A stretch of DNA of 13,236 nt from Fidelibacterota bacterium (lineage in GTDB: Bacteria; Fidelibacterota; UBA2242): positions 1 through 13,236 of the forward strand of contig QNCV01000042.1 of assembly GCA_003645845.1 (NCBI GenBank), given 5' to 3'. A program made the position numbers and the translations under genes. The notes beneath the pieces were generated by a model. That model saw only the letters and a list, made by a program, of their open reading frames with translations. It searched no databases and was not told the DNA's origin. Shown here piece by piece: positions 8,001-13,236 of this stretch. Position 1 is the first letter of the stretch. Every line of letters starts with the position of its first letter.

Positions 8001-9626
8001 TCAGGCTTTTCCCTTCCGGTAATTTATTGCGGCTCTGACAAATTCGCGAAAAAGCGGATGGGCTTTGTTGATCCGGGACTTGAATTCCGGATGAAACTGA
8101 CACGCGACAAACCAGGGATGATCGGGTAGTTCAATCATTTCGACCAAATCCAGTTCTTTGTTTACCGCACCGACAACCAATCCGTTTTTCGTGAGTCGTG
8201 GTAGAAATTCATTATTGACCTCATAGCGGTGACGATGGCGTTCGGAAATATCCGCCTGACCATATATTTTCAGGGCCTTGGTCCGCTCCTGAACCTGGGC
8301 CGGATAGGCTCCCAGCCGCATGGTCCCGCCCTTATTAGAAACACTTTTCTGAGCCTCCATCAGATCAATCACCGGAAACTCCGTGTCTTTATCGAATTCC
8401 GTACTGTTGGCGTTGCTCATTCCACACCTGTTCCGGGCGAATTCAATTACCGCACACTGTAATCCGAGACAGATTCCGAAAAAGGGAATACCGGTCTCCC
8501 GGGCAATCCGAATTGCCCGAATTTTACCTTCAATACCGCGATCACCGAATCCGCCGGGAATCAGCAAACCGTCAATATCTTTCAACATGTCTGCGGAATT
8601 ATCTACGGTTAGCTCCTCGGCCTCAATCCAGTGAATATTCACCCGGCAGTTATTCTCCACACCGGCATGGACAAAGGATTCAATAATCGATTTATAGGCA
8701 TCATGCAGTTGGGTATATTTGCCGCAGACCGCAATGCTTACCTCCAGAGCAGGATTCTTTATTTTTTTCACAAATTTTTCAAGAGAATTCAGATTCGACC
8801 TCTTTTTCGGAAGATTAAGAGCTTTCTGAATCAGATCACCCAGTTGCTGAGATTCGAAAACAAGGGGAATCTCGTAAATCGTCTCGGCGTCAAAGGCCTC
8901 AATCACTGCTTTCTGAGAAACATTGCAGAAAAGCGCAATCTTCCTTTTGACGGAATCATCGAGATGATACTTGGTCCGACACAGCAAAATATCCGGCTGA
9001 ATACCGATCTCCCGCAGGCGCTGGACACTATGCTGGGTAGGTTTGGTTTTAATCTCACCGCTGGTTTCGATAAAGGGAACCAGAGTCAGATGCACGCTGA
9101 TGCAGTTTTCCGGTCCCACATCGATCCGAAACTGCCGGATGGCCTCGAGAAAAGGCTGGCTTTCAATATCACCGACGGTTCCGCCGACCTCCGTAATCAC
9201 AACCTCATATTTTTTATCACGGTTGACGGCTACAAACCGCCGTTTGATTTCATCGGTAATGTGGGGAATGACCTGAACCGTAGCGCCCAGATAATCGCCG
9301 CGCCGCTCCCGGTCTATAACGGTATTATAGACCCGCCCGGTTGTGGTATTGTTCCAGGTGCTCATATTTTCATCGATAAACCGTTCATAATGTCCCAAAT
9401 CCAGATCGGTTTCGGAACCGTCTTCCAAAACAAATACTTCGCCATGCTGGTAGGGACTCATGGTTCCCGGATCCACATTGATGTAGGGATCGAATTTCTG
9501 AATGGTTACCCGATAACCCATGAATTTTAGCAGGTAACCGATAGATGCACTGGCAATGCCTTTTCCCAGACCGGAAATCACGCCGCCGGTGACGAAAACA
9601 TACTTGGTCGGAAAATCAGCTTTCAT
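8001..9626 (-). CDS. pyrG: CTP synthase
   Basis: PyrG aminates UTP to CTP using glutamine-derived ammonia and ATP. The protein is 541 aa, the normal length. The N-terminal synthase domain has the ATP-binding GGVISGLGKG at 14-23, KFDPYINVDPGTMSP at 44-58 and DGSETDLDLGHYERF at 69-83. The C-terminal class I glutamine amidotransferase has nucleophile Cys386 in GICLGLQ, with His512 and Glu514 in CQFHPEF completing the triad. The start overlaps the end of kdsB by 11 bases. Placing pyrG between kdsB and kdsA is a common arrangement and makes metabolic sense, because KdsB consumes CTP. All catalytic residues are intact. Confidence 0.98.
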   Translation of the reverse strand: MKADFPTKYVFVTGGVISGLGKGIASASIGYLLKFMGYRVTIQKFDPYINVDPGTMSPYQHGEVFVLEDGSETDLDLGHYERFIDENMSTWNNTTTGRVYNTVIDRERRGDYLGATVQVIPHITDEIKRRFVAVNRDKKYEVVITEVGGTVGDIESQPFLEAIRQFRIDVGPENCISVHLTLVPFIETSGEIKTKPTQHSVQRLREIGIQPDILLCRTKYHLDDSVKRKIALFCNVSQKAVIEAFDAETIYEIPLVFESQQLGDLIQKALNLPKKRSNLNSLEKFVKKIKNPALEVSIAVCGKYTQLHDAYKSIIESFVHAGVENNCRVNIHWIEAEELTVDNSADMLKDIDGLLIPGGFGDRGIEGKIRAIRIARETGIPFFGICLGLQCAVIEFARNRCGMSNANSTEFDKDTEFPVIDLMEAQKSVSNKGGTMRLGAYPAQVQERTKALKIYGQADISERHRHRYEVNNEFLPRLTKNGLVVGAVNKELDLVEMIELPDHPWFVACQFHPEFKSRINKAHPLFREFVRAAINYRKGKA

Positions 9627-10356
9627 ATCCTCGTAAAATCCTTTCTGCTTGTTTGACGTCTTCTTCCGTATCGATTCCCAGGGAAAATTTATCGGTCAGC
9701 ACTACCCGAATCCGGTCGCCGTTTTCAAGAATCCGGAGCTGCTCCAGTTCCTCCAGTTGTTCCAGCCTGCCACGGGGCATTTCTACAAATTTCAGCAGAT
9801 AATCGCGCCGGAAAATGTAAAGCCCGATATGCAACATGGCCGGATGAGCAAAACGGGTCGTCTGATTGCGAATATACGGAATGTTCCGGCGACTGAAATA
9901 AAGGGCGTTCCGGTTTTTATCAATCAGAACTTTGACAACATTCGGATCATTCAGCTGAGTATCGGTGATTCCGGCATGAGCTGCCGTTACCACATTCACA
10001 TCCGACTGTTCCGCCAATATTTTTATTCCCCGATCCGGTAACCGGGTATCCAGAAAAGGCTCATCACCCTGAATATTGGCAATTATATCGGCATTCAGAT
10101 CTTTTGCCACAAAGGCGCAACGGTCCGTACCGGAAGGCAGTTCCGGGGGCGTCATCCTAACCTGACCGCCAAATTTCTCCACCTCGCTTCGAATGCGCTC
10201 ATCATCGGTGGCAACAATCACGGCATCCAGATTCTGACAACGGGAAACATTTTCGTAAACCCGCCGAATCAGAGACTGACCGCCAATTGAAACCAGCGGT
10301 TTGCCGGGCAGACGAGTCGAATGATAGCGGGCTGGTATGATCCCAACCGCCTTCAT
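9616..10356 (-). CDS. kdsB: CMP-Kdo synthetase (3-deoxy-manno-octulosonate cytidylyltransferase)
   Basis: KdsB activates Kdo with CTP to give CMP-Kdo, the donor for lipid A-Kdo transfer. The protein is 246 aa. It has the nucleotide-binding IIPARYHSTRLPGKPL at 6-21, VATDDERI at about 48-55, SGTDR at 75-79 and the metal-binding QGDEP at 96-100. HIGLYIFRRDYL follows, and GIDTEEDVKQAE lies near the C-terminus; all are typical of the family. The start codon overlaps the gatC stop (ATGA), and the end overlaps pyrG, so it is embedded in the operon. No substitutions are seen in the motifs listed. The order kdsB-pyrG-kdsA supports the name over other cytidylyltransferases such as NeuA. Confidence 0.97.
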   Translation of the reverse strand: MKAVGIIPARYHSTRLPGKPLVSIGGQSLIRRVYENVSRCQNLDAVIVATDDERIRSEVEKFGGQVRMTPPELPSGTDRCAFVAKDLNADIIANIQGDEPFLDTRLPDRGIKILAEQSDVNVVTAAHAGITDTQLNDPNVVKVLIDKNRNALYFSRRNIPYIRNQTTRFAHPAMLHIGLYIFRRDYLLKFVEMPRGRLEQLEELEQLRILENGDRIRVVLTDKFSLGIDTEEDVKQAERILRGYES

Positions 10357-10646
10357 CCCTGCTCCTTTTTCATAACCGTTGAAACTTTGAAAAAAGGTCC
10401 TTCCGTATCCGCAGCGCCTGCCAGAATATCGTCACGGGAAAGTGAGGGCCCGACAGCATCCTCTGCCGGAGTCTGAAATTTATCAAATACATGGGTCAAC
10501 GGCTCAACATCCGTCGTATCCACTCCGGCGAGAGTGTCAAACATCTCCATAATTTCGGTCATCTGTTCACCGAACTCCGTTATTTCCGCTTCCGTTAATT
10601 CAATTCGGGCCAATTGGGCAATTCTATTTATTTCATTCCGATTCAT
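10353..10646 (-). CDS. gatC: GatC, subunit C of aspartyl/glutamyl-tRNA amidotransferase
   Basis: GatC is the small scaffold subunit of the GatCAB complex, which amidates misacylated Glu-tRNA(Gln) and/or Asp-tRNA(Asn). From the ATG at 10646 the protein is 97 aa: MNRNEINRIAQLARIELTEAEI, then EFGEQMTEIMEMFDTLAGVDTTDVEPLTHVFD, and a C-terminal AGAADTEGPFFKVSTVM that matches the family's PxFKVPxVI-like ending. An in-frame TTG at 10661 would add five residues, but known GatC proteins usually begin at the Met-Asn/Ser-Arg position, so I prefer the ATG. No strong Shine-Dalgarno precedes either. It is the first gene of the run; gatA and gatB are not adjacent. It overlaps kdsB by ATGA. Confidence 0.92.
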   Translation of the reverse strand: MNRNEINRIAQLARIELTEAEITEFGEQMTEIMEMFDTLAGVDTTDVEPLTHVFDKFQTPAEDAVGPSLSRDDILAGAADTEGPFFKVSTVMKKEQG

Positions 10647-10727
10647 CTGACACTGCTGCAATATTCATCCGATACTACTTAAGGCAATTTACAATTTTTG
10701 CTCTCCTAAAGCAAGCAATGCTCGTAG

Positions 10728-10744
10728 CTGGCACAATTATTGTT
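10728..10744 (+). promoter_or_regulatory. Sigma-54-like -24/-12 element, imperfect
   Basis: The plus strand reads TGGCAC, five bases, then TTGT, against the sigma-54 consensus TGGCAC-N5-TTGC. The -24 GG is present, but the -12 GC is GT here, which normally weakens such a site. Transcription would run rightward from about 10755 through the tracrRNA region, antisense to it, toward cas9. It overlaps the sigma-70-like candidate on the other strand. rpoN is encoded in the same window, but no activator site is evident. Confidence 0.18.
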
Positions 10745-10763
10745 AAAACTGTCTTTTCGTAAA
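10736..10763 (-). promoter_or_regulatory. Weak sigma-70-like promoter candidate for the gatC-hslU operon
   Basis: On the minus strand a TTTACG (10763-10758) and an AATAAT (10741-10736) are separated by 16 bases. They match the -35 and -10 consensus at four and five of six positions. Transcription would start near 10729, leaving about 80 bases of leader before gatC. It lies downstream of the tracrRNA terminator, as an operon promoter should. The matches are modest and the region is AT-rich, so this is a tentative call. Confidence 0.3.
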
Positions 10764-10807
10764 CAGTGATCTGTGAACAGTAATCCGGTATTTGTGATCT
10801 GTTTTAA
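10759..10807. repeat. Degenerate 7-bp tandem repeat, about six to seven units
   Basis: Read on the plus strand in steps of seven, the units are GTAAACA, GTGATCT, GTGAACA, GTAATCC, GGTATTT, GTGATCT and GTTTTAA. Two units are identical and most begin GT with A at the fourth position. This period-7 pattern resembles the degenerate heptamer arrays found between genes in various bacteria. It sits between the tracrRNA terminator and the operon's putative promoter. It is not a CRISPR array: the units are far too short and have no spacers. Confidence 0.5.
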
Positions 10808-10822
10808 ATTAAAACCACCAAT

Positions 10823-10851
10823 AAAAAAAATCCCCCGACAGAAGCCGGGGG
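10823..10851 (-). terminator. Rho-independent terminator of the tracrRNA
   Basis: On the minus strand an 8-bp stem (CCCCCGGC / GUCGGGGG, one G-U pair) closes a UUCU loop at 10851-10832. It is followed by one A and eight consecutive U (10830-10823). This is a textbook intrinsic terminator. It is oriented only for minus-strand transcription, since the plus strand has no T-run after the stem. It ends the tracrRNA and separates it from the gatC operon. Confidence 0.92.
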
Positions 10852-10915
10852 AAGGTTTTACCTGCGGACTAATCCTTATTGTGATAAGTACGCAGACAAG
10901 ACTGGGTTAAAGTCT
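10823..10915 (-). ncRNA. tracrRNA, antisense upstream of cas9
   Basis: This is a roughly 93-nt RNA expected to pair with CRISPR repeats and load Cas9. In minus-strand order it has a 5' anti-repeat region ending GUACUUAUCACAAU (10891-10878), then AAUAAGG leading into the nexus hairpin GGAUUAGUCC (10875-10866). A small hairpin AGGUAAAACCU (10863-10853) and the intrinsic terminator follow. The AAUAAGG-nUAGUCCG segment is strikingly like the S. pyogenes tracrRNA nexus (AAUAAGGCUAGUCCG), and the CACAAUAAGG join resembles the CUACAAUAAGG of Neisseria. The 5' end is inferred from a promoter at 10922-10950, so it may shift by a few bases. By analogy the matching repeat should begin near GTTGTGATAAGTAC. 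No repeat array is in the window to confirm this. Confidence 0.88.
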
Positions 10916-10917
10916 TG
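10897..10917. repeat. Perfect inverted repeat at the tracrRNA 5' end
   Basis: CAAGACT (10897-10903) and AGTCTTG (10911-10917) form a perfect 7-bp inverted repeat around a 7-base centre. In RNA it would give a stable hairpin covering the first bases of the tracrRNA, possibly hindering the distal part of the repeat:anti-repeat duplex. In DNA it overlaps the tracrRNA start site and the first bases of the putative cas9 -35 box, so it could equally be an operator. Which role it has cannot be told from sequence alone. Confidence 0.6.
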
Positions 10918-10943
10918 CTTAAATATATAAACTTTTTTATTTT
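10915..10943 (+). promoter_or_regulatory. Putative cas9 promoter
   Basis: TTGCTT (10915-10920) and TATTTT (10938-10943) are separated by 17 bases on the plus strand. Each matches four of six consensus positions. Transcription would start near 10950, giving a leader of about 25 bases that contains the GAGGGAG ribosome-binding site. It interdigitates with the opposed tracrRNA promoter. The AT-rich background makes chance matches possible. Confidence 0.45.
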
Positions 10944-10950
10944 ACAACAA
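10922..10950 (-). promoter_or_regulatory. Putative tracrRNA promoter
   Basis: On the minus strand TTGTTG (10950-10945) and TATATT (10927-10922) have an ideal 17-base spacer. They match the sigma-70 consensus at four and five of six positions. The start would be near 10916-10914, immediately before the anti-repeat region, which is where a tracrRNA 5' end is expected. This positional agreement strengthens the call. Confidence 0.6.
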
Positions 10951-10975
10951 CTAAAAAAAATAGAGGGAGAATTAG

Positions 10976-13236
10976 ATGAGTAAAATTCTTGGCCTCGATC
11001 TTGGTACTAATTCTATTGGTTGGGCTATCATTGATAACGAAAAAAACAGCATAGTTAATTCGGGAGTAAGAATATTTCCGGAAGGCGTTAACCGGACCAC
11101 CAGCGGCAGTGAAGTTTCCAAAAATGAAGATCGCCGAAATGCACGCTCAATCCGCAGACAAAATTTTAGGTTTAAACAGAGAAGAGATGAACTCGTTTCC
11201 AAATTACAAAAATACAAATTATATCCGGAGAACGATTCAGAGCTCGGCGAATATTTTCTAAAAAATCCCTATTCACTACGGAAAAAGGGGCTGGATGAAA
11301 AACTTACTCTGTTAGAACTTGGTCGGATTTTGTATCATCTTAATGAACGTCGGGGATTTAAGACCAATCGAAAAATCAACGATAAACAAGAAAGTAAAAT
11401 CTTTACCGGTAAGGATGAAGTAACAGGAATTATTGATACTCAAAAGGCGATTAACGATAATAACTTTAGAACCCTCGGAGAATATCTCGCCTCAATCAAT
11501 ACGGACACAAAACGAATTCGAAATCGCTACACCCTTCGAAAAATGTACAAGGATGAATTTGAAGTAATCTGGAACAAACAGAAGGAATATTATCCGGAAA
11601 TCCTTACCAGCGAAGTTAAAGACGATATCTATGATACAATCTTTTTTCAGCGGAAATTAAAATCCCAAAAACACACAGTCGGTTATTGTGTCCTCGAACC
11701 TAAAAAAAGATGTATTCCAAAAAGTTCACCAATTTTTCAATACTTTCGGATACTTGAACAGGTCTCAAGAATTAAAATAACCACAAAAACCCGAACAAAC
11801 GAACCACTTAATGAAGATGAACGTTTTGCATTAATTAAATATCTTGACGAGTCAAAAGAACGGGATTTTAAACAAATCAAAAAGAAACTCGGTCTGCCGG
11901 AAGACTGCCATATTAACCTTGAACAACAGGATAAACTTTATGGAGCTAAAACGAATTACGATTTAAAAAAAGTATTCGGTAAAACCGTCTGGGAAAAACT
12001 AACGCCTGAAAAACGGCAAGAAATATGGCATACTCTCCACTTCTGCGATGATTCAGACTGGCTGGCAGATTACGCCAATGAAAAATGGCATCTGAATAAC
12101 AATCAAATTGACAAATTACTCAAAATATCATTGGAAAGCGGATACGCAAGGTTAAGTCGGAAAGCCATCATGAGCCTGATCCCATTCCTTGAACAGGGGA
12201 TGACATACGATAAAGCAGCCAGAGAAGCCGGTTACCATCACAGCATTATTAACCGGAATGAGACTCTTCGGGATTTCTTGCCGAAACCAGAAAATTTAAG
12301 AAATCCAATTGTCATGCAAACACTCTACGAATTGCGAAAAGTCGTAAATGAAATTATCCGACAGTATGGCAAACCGGATATTTTTCGCGTCGAATTACTG
12401 CGTGATTTAAAAATATCTAAAAAAAGACGTTGGGAAATTACAATTGAAAACCACAAACGAAAGCAGAAGAATGAAAAAATCCGTGAAATTCTCATCAAAG
12501 AATTTGGTTTCTCTCCGTCCAGAGAAGACATACAGAAATACATTCTCTGGGAAGAGTGCAATAAAATCTGCCCGTATACGGGTAAATCCATCTCGCTGGC
12601 AGCTTTATACAACGGAGATTTCGAAATAGAGCATATTATTCCATATTGTCGCAGCCTCGATAACAGCATGCGAAATAAAACGCTCTGTTATAAGAGTATA
12701 AATCTGGAAAAAGGAAAGAAAACACCGTTTGAAGCGTTTTCCGGTGATGCTGAGCGCTGGGAAGCCATGTGTCAACGGGTTTATAAAAATCTTCGCCCTA
12801 AATACTCCCGCTTCATCACCGAGGATGCCGCCACAGAAATCAATAGTGACTTTTTTGAAGCCCAACTCCGTGATTCAGCGTATATCGCCAGAGAGGTGTA
12901 TAACTATCTGAAAACGATCAGTAAAAAAGTTGAGGTAACCAAGGGAATGGCAACCTCACAACTGCGACATTTATGGGGACTTAACGATATTTTGTCAGAC
13001 AATTATGATCTTAAAAACAGAGGTGATCACCGACATCATGCCGTGGATGCCATTGTCATTGCTAATACAAATGTATCTACGCTTAAAAAATTAAGCATCT
13101 ACTATAAATACGACAGAGAAATCCAGAATCAGGCATTTCCAATGCCCTGGAAACACTTTCGCAAAGACGCGGAAAATTCCGTCAACAGCATCTTGGTATC
13201 TCATAAAGTAAATAAACGCGTCCGCGGAAAACTGCA
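10976..13236 (+). CDS. cas9: Cas9 endonuclease, N-terminal 753 residues, 3' end outside window, type II-C-like
   Basis: Cas9 is the RNA-guided DNA nuclease of type II CRISPR-Cas. RuvC-I is ILGLDLGTNSIGWA with Asp8. The Arg-rich bridge helix spans about 50-73 (NEDRRNARSIRRQNFRFKQR). The REC lobe contains LDEKLTLLELGRILYHLNER then RGFKTNRK (106-133), the II-C-style form of this motif. RuvC-II is PDIFRVELLRD with Glu473. HNH is EIEHIIPYCRSLDN with Glu552, His553, Asn567 and Asn576. RuvC-III is RGDHRHHAVDAIVIA with His688 and Asp691. The reading frame is open to the window edge. An in-frame TAG directly precedes the ATG and GAGGGAG lies upstream, so the start is firm. Motif spacing is close to compact II-C enzymes such as that of Campylobacter, suggesting about 1000-1100 aa in full. 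The gene is visibly more AT-rich than the operon. WED and PAM-interacting domains are not seen. Confidence 0.97.
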   Translation, partial: MSKILGLDLGTNSIGWAIIDNEKNSIVNSGVRIFPEGVNRTTSGSEVSKNEDRRNARSIRRQNFRFKQRRDELVSKLQKYKLYPENDSELGEYFLKNPYSLRKKGLDEKLTLLELGRILYHLNERRGFKTNRKINDKQESKIFTGKDEVTGIIDTQKAINDNNFRTLGEYLASINTDTKRIRNRYTLRKMYKDEFEVIWNKQKEYYPEILTSEVKDDIYDTIFFQRKLKSQKHTVGYCVLEPKKRCIPKSSPIFQYFRILEQVSRIKITTKTRTNEPLNEDERFALIKYLDESKERDFKQIKKKLGLPEDCHINLEQQDKLYGAKTNYDLKKVFGKTVWEKLTPEKRQEIWHTLHFCDDSDWLADYANEKWHLNNNQIDKLLKISLESGYARLSRKAIMSLIPFLEQGMTYDKAAREAGYHHSIINRNETLRDFLPKPENLRNPIVMQTLYELRKVVNEIIRQYGKPDIFRVELLRDLKISKKRRWEITIENHKRKQKNEKIREILIKEFGFSPSREDIQKYILWEECNKICPYTGKSISLAALYNGDFEIEHIIPYCRSLDNSMRNKTLCYKSINLEKGKKTPFEAFSGDAERWEAMCQRVYKNLRPKYSRFITEDAATEINSDFFEAQLRDSAYIAREVYNYLKTISKKVEVTKGMATSQLRHLWGLNDILSDNYDLKNRGDHRHHAVDAIVIANTNVSTLKKLSIYYKYDREIQNQAFPMPWKHFRKDAENSVNSILVSHKVNKRVRGKL

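Noticed and set aside
8631..9530. A 299-codon plus-strand open frame opposite pyrG
   Set aside because: Long, but fully antisense to an intact CTP synthase, with no recognisable domain; explained by codon bias of pyrG.
10647..10661. TTG start for gatC at 10661
   Set aside because: Adds five residues not typical of GatC, and its upstream GGA is weak; the ATG at 10646 matches the family N-terminus better.
10733..10743. Palindrome ACAAT-T-ATTGT as an operator
   Set aside because: Only five bases per arm in AT-rich DNA; expected by chance and not tied to a known regulator.
10759..10807. Heptamer repeats as a mini-CRISPR array
   Set aside because: Units are seven bases, degenerate and without spacers, and do not resemble the anti-repeat.
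10832..10851. The GC-rich hairpin as a plus-strand terminator or cas9 attenuator
   Set aside because: The T-run exists only on the minus strand and the hairpin lies upstream of the putative cas9 promoter, so it serves the tracrRNA.
12325..12865. Minus-strand open frames within the cas9 region
   Set aside because: cas9 is intact on the plus strand across the whole stretch, including HNH; these frames have no motifs, and an anti-CRISPR reading would be pure speculation.

Overview
The window looks like a chromosomal segment of a diderm (Gram-negative) bacterium. It carries a full Kdo/lipopolysaccharide precursor pathway, Lpt export genes, sigma-54 and HslVU. Gene content and gene style would fit the FCB / Calditrichota-Marinimicrobia-Ignavibacteria neighbourhood, but this placement is inference; no rRNA or marker tree is available here.

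Minus strand, about 10646 down to 1: one tightly packed, co-directional run of 13 genes in transcription order: gatC, kdsB, pyrG, kdsA, kdsC, kdsD, an lptC-like lipoprotein gene, lptB, rpoN, hflK, hflC, hslV, hslU (hslU runs off the left edge). Most junctions overlap or are separated by fewer than 15 bases (ATGA, TAATG and TGATG overlaps), so a polycistronic unit is likely. KdsD, KdsA, KdsC and KdsB form a complete route from ribulose-5-phosphate to CMP-Kdo. PyrG supplies the CTP used by KdsB. LptB and the LptC-like protein belong to the LPS export machine, but lptA is absent from its usual place between them. HflK/HflC and HslV/HslU add membrane and cytoplasmic proteolysis functions.

Intergenic region, 10647-10975: not empty. 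From left to right it holds a weak promoter candidate for the operon, a degenerate 7-bp tandem repeat, a minus-strand tracrRNA gene with anti-repeat, nexus, small hairpin and Rho-independent terminator, and a pair of overlapping opposed promoters for the tracrRNA (minus) and cas9 (plus). I see nothing I can name in 10662-10727.

Plus strand, 10976 to the right edge: the first 753 codons of a Cas9 gene. RuvC-I, bridge helix, REC, RuvC-II, HNH and RuvC-III are all present with their catalytic residues; the PAM-interacting end lies beyond the window. Spacing of the motifs points to a compact, type II-C-like Cas9 of roughly 1000-1100 residues. The most noteworthy content is therefore the left end of a type II CRISPR-Cas locus abutting a housekeeping operon, with a tracrRNA whose nexus resembles that of Streptococcus pyogenes although the protein looks II-C. 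cas1, cas2 and the repeat array are not in the window.
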